Below are positions 7,351 to 14,024 of a stretch of DNA of 19,987 bases, piece after piece. A program made the position numbers and the translations under genes. The stretch's first letter is position 1. The number at the start of each line of letters is the position of its first letter. Origin of the DNA: JAXHUH01 sp034211175 (GTDB taxonomy: Bacteria > Actinomycetota > Acidimicrobiia > Acidimicrobiales > CAIXPF01); the NCBI GenBank assembly GCA_034211175.1, contig JAXHUH010000118.1, forward strand, positions 1 to 19,987, given 5' to 3'. The notes under the pieces were generated by a model. That model was not told the origin of the DNA. It was given only the letters and a program-made list of their open reading frames with translations, and did not search any database.

Positions 7351-8961
7351 GTGACGGGCTACGTCGTCGAGGAGTTCACCGACACCGAGCGCGCCGTCCT
7401 CCGGCCGTACGTCACCAACCTGGACGGGCCGGTCTTCGCGCTCGTCAACCTGCCGGAGGTCGTGAAGGGCGCGCTCTTCGCGCGGTACTCGCGCTCGCCG
7501 AAGAGCCTCCGACGGCTGTTCCTCGACGAGTTCGTCGGCGACCTCGACATTCGCGGCGACCTCAACGTCGACGCCACCGTCGGGGTCACGCGGGCGGCCC
7601 AGCTCTACTCGCGGGTCTTCGTCGAGTACGGCGACGACTCGGTCGCCCAGCTCGGCGGGGTCCACCTCGCCTGCGAGCAGGCCTCCAACGTCCTCACCAA
7701 GGTGTTGGAGTGGGGCCGGCTGATGTCGTACCTCGAGCAGTCGACCCGCTACATCGCCTACGACGACCGTCTCGGTGGCCGGTACCGGTACCACCGGGAC
7801 CCGGACATCCTGCGGTCCCCGCTCGGCACCCGCTACGTGGGCGACATGGACCGGGTGTTCGACGCCTACGCCGAGCTCGTGCCCCGCCTGATCGCCCACC
7901 ACCGCGAGCGCACGCCGAAGGACCCGTCGGACTCCGACTTCGTCTACCGCCAGGCCGTGCGGGCGAAGGCGTTCGACACGGCGCGCGGCCTGCTGCCGGC
8001 GGCGTCGCTGTCCAACGTCGGCATCTACGGCACCGGGCAGGCCTACGAGCAGCTCCTGCTGCGGATGCGGAACCACCCGCTGCCCGAGGCCCGCTCGTAC
8101 GCGGCCATGATCCTGACCGAGCTGCGCAAGGTGATCCCGTCGTTCCTCGAGCGGGTCGACCAGCCCGAGCGGGGCGAGGTGTGGTCGCAGTACCTGGCCG
8201 ACACCGCCGGCGCCACGACCGAGCTCGCGCAGCGCCTGTTCGCCGACGTGGAACGGCCGAACGAGGCCGGCGAGGGCGTCGAGCTCGTCGACTTCGACCC
8301 CGACGGCGAGGACAAGCTCCTCACCGCCATCCTCTACCCGGTCGTCGACCTGCCCGAGCGGGTCGTCGAGGAGCGGGTTCGGGCGATGTCGGCCGAGGAG
8401 CGCATGGCCGTCGTGCGGGCCTACGTGGGCGAGCGTCGCAACCGCCGCCACCGCCCCGGACGGGCGCTGGAGCGGACGTCCTACCGCTTCGACATCCTCG
8501 CCGACTACGGCGCGTTCCGGGACCTGCAGCGCCATCGGATGCTCACGATCGAGTGGCAGCGGCTCACGCCCGACCACGGCTACGTCCGACCGGCGGCCAT
8601 CGACGAGGCCGGCGTCGCCTCGACGTTCGACGAGACGATGGAGCGGTCCGCGGCGCTCCACGACGCCCTCGCCGAGCGCTTCGACGCCCAGGCGGCCTAC
8701 GCTGTGTGCCTGGCCTACCGGGTGCGCTTCTCGATGCAGCTCAACGCCCGGGCGGCCATGCACCTGCTCGAGCTGCGCTCCTCGCCCCAGGGCCACCCCG
8801 CCTACCGACGGGTCGCCCAGCAGATGCACCGGTTGATCGCCGACAAGGCCGGCCACCACGCCGTCGCCGAGATGATGCGCTACGTCGACCACTCCGACGA
8901 GACCGAGCTCGAGCGCCTCGAGGCGGAGCGGCGGGCCGAGCAGCGCCGAGGCGGGACCTGA
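7351..8961 (+). CDS. Tandem-domain ThyX-like (FAD-dependent thymidylate synthase) protein
   Basis: ThyX uses FAD and methylene-tetrahydrofolate to make dTMP from dUMP and is normally about 230-250 residues. This protein has 536 and appears to hold two ThyX folds in one chain. The first half has EQSTRY (129-134), matching the Ser-Arg-Tyr end of the ThyX signature, but WGR (121-123) where RHR is expected. It also has an ARGLLPAASLSN segment like the ThyX C-terminal core. The second half has LQRHR (Arg394-His395-Arg396) but then reads EWQRLTPDHGY, without the Ser/Arg. It ends with NARAAMHLLELR, again ThyX-like. GTG 7351 fits the leaderless promoter. Whether it makes dTMP is unknown. Confidence 0.75.
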   Translation: MTGYVVEEFTDTERAVLRPYVTNLDGPVFALVNLPEVVKGALFARYSRSPKSLRRLFLDEFVGDLDIRGDLNVDATVGVTRAAQLYSRVFVEYGDDSVAQLGGVHLACEQASNVLTKVLEWGRLMSYLEQSTRYIAYDDRLGGRYRYHRDPDILRSPLGTRYVGDMDRVFDAYAELVPRLIAHHRERTPKDPSDSDFVYRQAVRAKAFDTARGLLPAASLSNVGIYGTGQAYEQLLLRMRNHPLPEARSYAAMILTELRKVIPSFLERVDQPERGEVWSQYLADTAGATTELAQRLFADVERPNEAGEGVELVDFDPDGEDKLLTAILYPVVDLPERVVEERVRAMSAEERMAVVRAYVGERRNRRHRPGRALERTSYRFDILADYGAFRDLQRHRMLTIEWQRLTPDHGYVRPAAIDEAGVASTFDETMERSAALHDALAERFDAQAAYAVCLAYRVRFSMQLNARAAMHLLELRSSPQGHPAYRRVAQQMHRLIADKAGHHAVAEMMRYVDHSDETELERLEAERRAEQRRGGT

Positions 8962-8972
8962 CCCGCCCCACC

Positions 8973-9000
8973 CGGTGCGCGCCCGGCCGCCGCAGCACCG
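8973..9000 (+). terminator. Weak hairpin after thyX-like gene
   Basis: CGGTGC (8973-8978) can pair with GCACCG (8995-9000) around a long GC-rich loop, 11 bases after the stop. A weak candidate. Confidence 0.25.
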
Positions 9001-9082
9001 ACCACCCGAGTAGGTTGCTCACGATCGGTGACCTCGACGGCGCACCGGTCGACGCGGGTACGGCAACGTCGTTCCAGGTCAC

Positions 9083-9100
9083 GGTGAATTCCGATTCACC
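9083..9100. promoter_or_regulatory. Inverted repeat upstream of transglycosylase promoter
   Basis: GGTGAAT (9083-9089) and ATTCACC (9094-9100) are a perfect 7-bp inverted repeat separated by TCCG. An alternative pair, CCAGGT (9074-9079) with ACCTGG (9098-9103), overlaps it. It lies about 30 bases upstream of the -35 box and is unusually AT-rich for the window. This suggests an operator or activator site; the regulator is unknown. Confidence 0.4.
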
Positions 9101-9130
9101 TGGATCGGTGATCGTGCGCGCGCCTCGCGG

Positions 9131-9159
9131 TTGCCGATGTACACGGCTCCGCATAGCAT
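9131..9159 (+). promoter_or_regulatory. Sigma-70-type promoter of LysM/transglycosylase gene
   Basis: TTGCCG (9131-9136) and TAGCAT (9154-9159) are separated by exactly 17 bases. Predicted start of transcription is near 9166, leaving a leader of about 64 bases with a good Shine-Dalgarno. Confidence 0.6.
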
Positions 9160-9229
9160 TCCCGGCGTCTCGAGCACGAGGTCGTTCGCCGAGCTCGCGG
9201 AGCGGACCGAACCGTCAGGCGGAGGACTA

Positions 9230-10249
9230 GTGAGAACTTCAGCACGTACGGTCGTCACCACCTTGGCGATCGCCGCGATCGGCGCGCTGGGCATGTCCGC
9301 GAGCAGCCACCTCGTCCAACCGGGCGACACGTTGTCGGCGATCGCCGCGGCCAACGGCCTGACCGTCGCCGACCTCGCCGACCGCAACGGGATCGGCGAC
9401 CCGAACCTCATCCGGGTCGGCCAGCTCCTCCAGCTCGGCGCCGGCGGCGGTTCCGCCGGCTCGGCCACGGGTGGGGCGTACGAGGTCCGCTCCGGCGACT
9501 CGCTCAGCGTCATCGCCGCCCGGGCCGGCGTGTCCACCGCGGCCCTGGCCTCCGCCAACGGCATCACCGACCACGATCGCATCTACGTCGGCGCCCGTCT
9601 GACCATCCCCGCCGCCGGCGCCGGGATCGGCGCGTCCACGGCGTCGGTGTCGCGCAGCCACGTCGTCTCGTCCGGCGACACGCTGGGTGCGATCGCCGCC
9701 CGCTACGGCTCCAGCGTCTCGGCCATCGCCGCGGCCAACGGGATCTCGAACCCGAACCTGGTGCGCCCGGGGGTGCGGTTGACCATCCCGTCGGGCCCGT
9801 CCCAGGTGGCCGCGGCATCAGCGCTGCTGCCCGACCGGATCCGCAACAACCCGGAGCGCCTGCAGCTCATCTCGGTGTTCGACCGGTGGGCGGCCGCGAA
9901 CGGCGTCCCCGCCGACCTGCTCAAGTCGATCGCGTGGATCGAGTCCGGCTGGCAGAACCGGGTCACCTCCTACGTCGGCGCCCAGGGCGTCGGCCAGCTG
10001 ATGCCGGACACGGTGACCTTCATGCGCGAGCTGATCGGCAACTCGTCGCTCGATCCACGGGTGCCCGAGGACAACATCCGGATGATGGCCCGCTACGTGC
10101 GCTGGCTGCTCGACCGGGCCGATGGCGACGTCGTGCTCGCCCTCGCCGGCTACTACCAGGGCCCGACCTCGGTCGACCGCAACGGCATCTACAGCGGCAC
10201 CGACAACTACGCGCAGGGCGTCCTCGCCTGGCGCTACCGGTTCCGCTGA
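9230..10249 (+). CDS. Secreted LysM-repeat lytic transglycosylase
   Basis: Predicted extracytoplasmic enzyme that binds peptidoglycan through LysM modules and cleaves glycan strands. The 339-residue protein starts at GTG 9230, with GGAGG at 9221-9225. A signal peptide covers about residues 1-26 (MRTSARTV, then a hydrophobic core ending SASS). Three LysM repeats follow (about 27-70, 83-126 and 143-187), opening with VQPGDTLSAIA, VRSGDSLSVIA and VSSGDTLGAIA. The C-terminal SLT-like domain (about 215-339) has the presumed catalytic Glu238 in WIESGWQ, then GVGQLMPDT and LAGYYQGP. The layout resembles cell-wall remodelling proteins of other actinobacteria. The reading frame extends upstream to 9131, but that part is promoter and leader DNA. 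Confidence 0.92.
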   Translation: MRTSARTVVTTLAIAAIGALGMSASSHLVQPGDTLSAIAAANGLTVADLADRNGIGDPNLIRVGQLLQLGAGGGSAGSATGGAYEVRSGDSLSVIAARAGVSTAALASANGITDHDRIYVGARLTIPAAGAGIGASTASVSRSHVVSSGDTLGAIAARYGSSVSAIAAANGISNPNLVRPGVRLTIPSGPSQVAAASALLPDRIRNNPERLQLISVFDRWAAANGVPADLLKSIAWIESGWQNRVTSYVGAQGVGQLMPDTVTFMRELIGNSSLDPRVPEDNIRMMARYVRWLLDRADGDVVLALAGYYQGPTSVDRNGIYSGTDNYAQGVLAWRYRFR

Positions 10250-10297
10250 GCGGGCCGCCGCGCCGGTCATCGGCCCCGCCCCGGCCGACCGTCGGGG

Positions 10298-10319
10298 GCC
10301 ACGCGCCGAACAGCGTGGC
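10298..10319 (+). terminator. Hairpin between transglycosylase gene and next operon
   Basis: GCCACGC (10298-10304) and GCGTGGC (10313-10319) form a perfect 7-bp stem with an 8-base loop. It ends 9 bases before the next -10 box, so it may be a terminator or an operator. Confidence 0.4.
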
Positions 10320-10328
10320 GCGCTCGGA

Positions 10329-10340
10329 TACGATCAGCCC
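10329..10340 (+). promoter_or_regulatory. Leaderless -10 promoter of three-gene operon
   Basis: TACGAT (10329-10334) ends 6 bases before GTG 10341. No clear -35 box is seen. Confidence 0.5.
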
Positions 10341-10973
10341 GTGAGCGACGCACCCCGCTCCCCGCTGCAACGCCTCGCCGACCTGTGGTTCTACGCACCG
10401 GTCGGCCTCGCGCTCCGTCCCGACCAGGCCATCGAGGACCTGGCGAAGACGGGCCGCGAACAGGTTGCCCTCGCCCGGCTCATCGGCCAGTTCGCGGTCG
10501 ACCAGGGCCGCAAGCGCTTCGACGACGTGGCCGGGCAGCTCCCGATCGCCGAGAGCCTGAGCGTCCTCGCCGAGGGCTTCGGGCTCAAGCTGCCCGAGCC
10601 GGTCACGCCGGCCGAGCCCGACCCGTCGTCCAACGGCCGTGCCACGGCGGGTTCGCCCACGACGAACGGGGCATCGGCGACGGCGACGGGCGGCCCGACC
10701 ACGGCCTCCGACGACACCGCCGCCGCCGAACCGGACCCGACCCCCGACGATGCCACGGCCACGATCGACGACGGGCCGGTCCCCGCAGCCGACGAGCTCG
10801 CCATCCCCGGCTATGAGAGCCTGGCCGCGTCCCACGTCGTGCGCCGCCTCGCCGGGCTCGACCCGAACGAGCTCGACGCCGTGCGACGCTACGAGATCGC
10901 CAACCGGAACCGGCGCACGGTGCTCGGGCGCATCGCACAGCTCCAGACGAGCCGCGACGGCGATGGCAGCTGA
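10341..10973 (+). CDS. Uncharacterised helical protein, possibly lipid-droplet-associated type
   Basis: A 210-residue protein with two conserved-looking ends and a variable middle. The N-terminal 75 residues (LADLWFYAPVGLAL, then an amphipathic helical stretch) could touch a membrane or lipid surface. Residues about 95-150 are Thr/Ala/Asp-rich and probably disordered. The last 50 residues carry IPGYESLAASHVVRRLAGL, then YEIANRNRRTVLGRIAQL. This C-terminal pattern reminds me of actinobacterial lipid-droplet proteins such as mycobacterial Rv1109c, but that link is from memory. GTG 10341 is supported by the leaderless promoter. The stop lies inside the next gene (11-base overlap), so it is likely translated together with the acetyltransferase. 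Confidence 0.7.
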   Translation: MSDAPRSPLQRLADLWFYAPVGLALRPDQAIEDLAKTGREQVALARLIGQFAVDQGRKRFDDVAGQLPIAESLSVLAEGFGLKLPEPVTPAEPDPSSNGRATAGSPTTNGASATATGGPTTASDDTAAAEPDPTPDDATATIDDGPVPAADELAIPGYESLAASHVVRRLAGLDPNELDAVRRYEIANRNRRTVLGRIAQLQTSRDGDGS

Positions 10974-11475
10974 CGCACGGGCCGCCGGCATCGACGAGTC
11001 GGCGCGCCGGGCCACCACCGACGACGTGGCCCGCCTCGGCGAGCTGGTGGCGCTGGCCCACGACGAGCTCCGACCGATGCGGGGCGGGGAGATCTGGTCG
11101 CGCCACGAAGCCCGCGAGCGCGATGGCACGGCCTGGCTGACGACGGCCGTCACCTCCGGCGACGAGCACGTCGTCGTCGGCACGATCGACGGCTACCCCT
11201 GCGGGTACGGCGTCGCGCGACTCGTCCCGCTGCGGGGCGAGGTGGCGATGGCCGAGGTCACGGACCTGTTCGTCGAGGCGCCCTTCCGCGACGTGGGCGT
11301 GGGCGAGGCGATGATGGACCTGCTCGTCGAGTGGGCGAACGAGAACCGCTGCATCGGCATCGACAGCATCGCCCTCCCCGGCAACCGGGCCACGAAGAAC
11401 TTCTTCGAGACGTTCGGGCTCACCGCCCGGGCCATCCGCGTCCACCGGGCGCTGGGCGACGGCGGGGCCACATGA
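10963..11475 (+). CDS. GNAT-family N-acetyltransferase
   Basis: Predicted acetyl-CoA-dependent acetyltransferase of 170 residues; the acceptor is unknown. The core shows VTDLFVEAPFRDVGVGEAMMD, where the RxxGxG pyrophosphate-binding loop reads RDVGVG, followed by GNRATKNFFETFGL, typical of motif B. An earlier beta-strand segment (GYPCGYGVARLV) also fits the fold. ATG 10963 overlaps the end of the upstream gene by 11 bases. The stop overlaps the next start (ATGA). The tight overlaps indicate one operon with the flanking genes. No membrane segment or signal peptide is seen. Confidence 0.85.
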   Translation: MAADARAAGIDESARRATTDDVARLGELVALAHDELRPMRGGEIWSRHEARERDGTAWLTTAVTSGDEHVVVGTIDGYPCGYGVARLVPLRGEVAMAEVTDLFVEAPFRDVGVGEAMMDLLVEWANENRCIGIDSIALPGNRATKNFFETFGLTARAIRVHRALGDGGAT

Positions 11476-11876
11476 GCCGCCCGGAGCTGTGCGTCGGCGC
11501 GATCGCCGTCCACGAAGACGCCATCCTCCTCGTCCGTCGGGCCAGCGAGCCCGGCCTCGGTCGTTGGAGCGTGCCCGGCGGCCGGGTCGAGCAGGGCGAG
11601 ACACTGGCCGAGGCGGTCCTGCGCGAGCTGCGGGAGGAGACCGGTCTCGCCGGGGTGTGCGGCCCGCTCGTCGGGTGGGTCGAGCGCATGGGCGACGACC
11701 ACCACTTCGTGATCCTCGACTTCGAGGTGACGGTGCTCGACAGCACCGAGCCCCACCCCGGTGACGACGCCAGCGCCGCCCGCTGGATCGACTTCGACGA
11801 CCTCGGTCGCATCGACCTCGTCGACGGGCTCACCGACTTCCTGCTCGACAACGGCGTCCTCCCGTCGCTGCGCTAG
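11472..11876 (+). CDS. Nudix hydrolase (MutT-like)
   Basis: Predicted hydrolase of nucleoside-diphosphate-linked compounds, using Mg2+ bound at the Nudix helix. The 134-residue protein has a complete Nudix box at about residues 37-59: G, five residues, E, seven residues, then RELREETGL. The upstream WSVPGG is typical of MutT/ADP-ribose-pyrophosphatase relatives. ATG 11472 overlaps the acetyltransferase stop by 4 bases (ATGA). Substrate could be ADP-ribose, an oxidised nucleotide or another sugar nucleotide; the sequence does not decide. It is the last gene of the three-gene operon. Confidence 0.92.
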   Translation: MSRPELCVGAIAVHEDAILLVRRASEPGLGRWSVPGGRVEQGETLAEAVLRELREETGLAGVCGPLVGWVERMGDDHHFVILDFEVTVLDSTEPHPGDDASAARWIDFDDLGRIDLVDGLTDFLLDNGVLPSLR

Positions 11877-11946
11877 CCCTGACATCGCCAGCCCTGACGC
11901 CCCCCCGGGCACGTCTGAGCATCGCCGGCGACGGTTCATCGGGCGT

Positions 11947-11986
11947 GGTCACTCGCGAGGCGTGACATGCGACACGCCCTGTGACC
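11947..11986. promoter_or_regulatory. GTCAC/GTGAC inverted-repeat cluster upstream of small zinc-ribbon gene
   Basis: GGTCAC (11947-11952), GTGAC (11962-11966) and GTGACC (11981-11986) occur within 40 bases. Another inverted pair, GGCGTG (11959-11964) with CACGCC (11973-11978), is nested inside. It ends about 57 bases before GTG 12043, so it may bind a regulator; which one is unknown. Confidence 0.3.
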
Positions 11987-12030
11987 AGGTGCTTCGCGTG
12001 CGCACCCCCGGCGGCACGACAGAATGTGGT

Positions 12031-12042
12031 TAGGATCGGAAC
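12031..12042 (+). promoter_or_regulatory. Leaderless -10 promoter of small zinc-ribbon gene
   Basis: TAGGAT (12031-12036) ends 6 bases before GTG 12043. Confidence 0.5.
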
Positions 12043-12240
12043 GTGACCGGCGGACAGCAGCGACTTCGGTGCCCCTACTGCGGGGCCTACGAGGTGGTGC
12101 GGATGTTCCTCGCCTCGCTCGGTCTCGACTCCTGCGAGTGCGCCTCGTGTGGCGCCCGGTGGGACGAGGAGGTCCAGACCGGCGCGTTCCGCGGGCGGGC
12201 CAGCCGGGCCCCCGGCTCCACGTCGCCCCGCGGCACCTGA
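12043..12240 (+). CDS. Small zinc-ribbon protein
   Basis: A 65-residue protein of unknown function. CPYC (Cys10/Cys13) and CASC (Cys33/Cys36), with an extra Cys31, form a likely zinc ribbon; a short helix (EVVRMFLASLGL) lies between the knuckles. About 20 Arg/Gly/Pro-rich residues follow. The GTG start is supported by the -10 hexamer placed 6 bases upstream. It stands alone between the Nudix gene and a strong convergent terminator. It could bind nucleic acid, but nothing more can be said from sequence. Confidence 0.75.
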   Translation: MTGGQQRLRCPYCGAYEVVRMFLASLGLDSCECASCGARWDEEVQTGAFRGRASRAPGSTSPRGT

Positions 12241-12284
12241 ACGACCCGCGCCCGGCCGTCGCGCCACCCGGCTCCGGACGCGCA

Positions 12285-12310
12285 ACTGCCGGGGCCGTGG
12301 CCCCGGCAGT
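12285..12310. terminator. Strong bidirectional terminator hairpin
   Basis: ACTGCCGGGGCC (12285-12296) and GGCCCCGGCAGT (12299-12310) are a perfect 12-bp inverted repeat with only two bases between. It lies between two convergent genes (stops at 12240 and 12350) and probably ends transcripts from both sides. Confidence 0.75.
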
Positions 12311-12349
12311 CGGTGTTCGTGGGCCCGTGACCCTGCCGACGTCAGCCGA

Positions 12350-13927
12350 TCAGTCGGAGCCGGCGGAGCTGCCGGCCGTCGTCTGCTCGTCGTCGGTCGG
12401 GGTGTCGGCGGCCGTGGCGTCGCCGGACTCGGCGCTCGGCGCCTCCGGCTCCGTGGTGGCGTTGCCGTTGGCCTCGGGAGCCGTCGCCTCGGGAGCAGCA
12501 GCCTCAGGAGCAGCGGCCTCGGCCGGAGCGTCAGCAGCCACCTCCGTCGGTGCGGCCTGAGCCGTCTCGGCCGGCGCCTCGGCGGGTGCCGCGGTCGGCG
12601 CCGACGTGTCGCCGGCTCCGGACGGGGCGTCGGTGGCCGGTGCCTCGGCGGCCGGCGCCGGCCCGGAGCCCGAACCGGCATCGGACGAGCCGTCGGCACC
12701 GCCCTGGCCGCCCCGACCGCCACCCGACGGGCGACCCTTGCCGCCACCCTCGCTGCGACGGTTGCGGCCACCACGGCGGCGGCCCTGACCGGCCGGCGCC
12801 GGCTCGATGCCGAACAGCTTGGCGATGTCGGGGATGCGCGACGAGAGCTTGCGCACCGCGCCGAGCAGCTCCTCGCCGGGCTCGGCCGGCATGCTCAACG
12901 GCATGACGCTCGAGCGGACGGGGGAGTAGGCGAGCGCATCGAGCACGATGGCCCAGCGCTCCTGGGTGACCTCGTCGGTCAGCGAGGCGCACGCCTGGTC
13001 GATCAGGATCCGGGCCGTGTCCGGCGGCAGCGGGGCACCGGCCTTGGGCGGTCGGGAGCTGCGTCGCAGCGCGGCCACGGTGCGGCCGGCCGTGAGCAGC
13101 TCGTTCATGTCCGACAGCCAGCGGCCGTGCTCCTCCTCGACCCGGCGGCTCAGCGCCTCCCGCAGCGTGGTGGCCAGCTCCCTGGCCTCCTCGCCACGAG
13201 CGCCACCGTCGGCCGCGACCACGACCGAGCGGAGGTCGCGCAGGTCGAGCTCCTCGATGTCGGCCATCGCCGCATCGGCGCGATCGCGCCAATCGGCCGC
13301 CGTCATCTTCGGGACGAGCGACTCCGCGATGTCGAGGAGCGCCTGGGAGTTGACCTCCGGGCGGTTCTCGGCGCGGGCCTGCTCGTTCTGCTTCTCGATC
13401 GCCTGACGGACAGCCGGCATCCCGCCCCGCATCAACTGCTCGGCCACCGGCTGCTGCTCGGCGGGGAGCTCGTCGATGAGCGCGCGGCGGTGGGTGCGCC
13501 CCGGGCGCAGCCGCTTCGGCTTGGGGCGTGAAGGCGGTGCGGGGCGCTCGTCTCGGCTGCGTGGCCCCCCGGAGCGGCGACGGCGGCCATCGCCATCGTC
13601 GTCCCGGCATCGCCGGCCGCCACCACCGCCGCCGCGGCCCTTACGGGCCAGCTGCGTGGTGACGAGGGGGTCGTCGCGGCGGGGCCCGAGAAGCTCGATC
13701 GTCTCGGGTTCCTTCCGCTGCTTCTGCTTGGGAGGGGTGATCGAGACGATCACGACACCATCGATGTCGTAGTCGGCCTCGGCCTTCACCACGTCCCCGA
13801 CCCGGGCTCCCTCGTAGAGGAGCTCGGAGCTCAGGGTTCCCTTGGGCTCGCGAGCGCCCGCAGCTCGCCACGTCCATGTGTCGTCGTCGATCGTGCTGGT
13901 GAGCTCGACATCGATCCTGCGGGCCAT
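12350..13927 (-). CDS. Uncharacterised protein: putative OB-like N-terminus, helical core, RGG-like segment, low-complexity tail
   Basis: A 525-residue protein I cannot name. Residues 1-80 look like a small beta-barrel, perhaps OB/S1-like (RRIDVELTST, then alternating strands to VVIVSITPP). Residues 95-145 form a basic Gly/Arg linker. Residues 146-376 are predicted helical and seem conserved in style (for example RGGMPAVRQAIEKQN and LDLRDLRSVVV). Residues 381-410 are Arg/Gly-rich, like an RGG box. Residues 420-525 are an Ala/Pro/Glu/Thr-rich acidic tail, part of it encoded by 15-bp repeats. The layout suggests an RNA- or nucleic-acid-binding protein, but this is inference. ATG 13927 fits a leaderless promoter. 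It lies downstream of mapB on the same strand. The long opposite-strand frame across it is a composition artefact. Confidence 0.8.
   Translation of the reverse strand: MARRIDVELTSTIDDDTWTWRAAGAREPKGTLSSELLYEGARVGDVVKAEADYDIDGVVIVSITPPKQKQRKEPETIELLGPRRDDPLVTTQLARKGRGGGGGGRRCRDDDGDGRRRRSGGPRSRDERPAPPSRPKPKRLRPGRTHRRALIDELPAEQQPVAEQLMRGGMPAVRQAIEKQNEQARAENRPEVNSQALLDIAESLVPKMTAADWRDRADAAMADIEELDLRDLRSVVVAADGGARGEEARELATTLREALSRRVEEEHGRWLSDMNELLTAGRTVAALRRSSRPPKAGAPLPPDTARILIDQACASLTDEVTQERWAIVLDALAYSPVRSSVMPLSMPAEPGEELLGAVRKLSSRIPDIAKLFGIEPAPAGQGRRRGGRNRRSEGGGKGRPSGGGRGGQGGADGSSDAGSGSGPAPAAEAPATDAPSGAGDTSAPTAAPAEAPAETAQAAPTEVAADAPAEAAAPEAAAPEATAPEANGNATTEPEAPSAESGDATAADTPTDDEQTTAGSSAGSD
12471..12526. 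repeat. 15-bp tandem repeat inside the RGG-like protein gene
   Basis: Units GCCTCGGGAGCCGTC (12471), GCCTCGGGAGCAGCA (12486) and GCCTCAGGAGCAGCG (12501), plus a partial fourth, run head to tail. On the minus strand they encode AAPEA/TAPEA pentapeptides in the tail, so copy number can vary without breaking the frame. Confidence 0.7.
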
Positions 13928-13941
13928 GGGTGCCCACGGTA
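13928..13941 (-). promoter_or_regulatory. Leaderless -10 promoter of RGG-like protein gene
   Basis: On the minus strand TACCGT (13941-13936) ends 8 bases before ATG 13927. Confidence 0.5.
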
Positions 13942-13999
13942 GTCGGCGTGGAGGAGGCGTCCCACCCACCCTGGCGGGGTGCGACCCCCGACACGCTCC

Positions 14000-14019
14000 G
14001 GGCCGCCCCGCGGCGGCCC
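14000..14019 (-). terminator. Hairpin downstream of mapB
   Basis: GGGCCGCC (14000-14007) and GGCGGCCC (14012-14019) form a perfect 8-bp stem with a 4-base loop, beginning 5 bases past the mapB stop. It separates mapB from the next gene, which has its own promoter. Confidence 0.6.
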
Positions 14020-14024
14020 CGGGC

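Noticed and set aside
9028..9087. Arg-rich 19-codon frame after TAGGTT (9011-9016)
   Set aside because: The gap between hexamer and GTG is 11 bases, longer than at the other leaderless genes, and the peptide is almost all Arg, Ser and Thr. It also crosses the inverted repeat.
9160..9229. c-di-AMP (ydaO-type) riboswitch in the transglycosylase leader
   Set aside because: Such riboswitches do occur before cell-wall hydrolase genes, but this leader is only about 64 bases and lacks the conserved motifs I know.
12149..13531. 460-residue plus-strand open frame opposite the RGG-like protein gene
   Set aside because: Composition is Arg/Gly/Leu-rich without domains. The minus-strand frame has its own promoter, start codon and domain-like structure.
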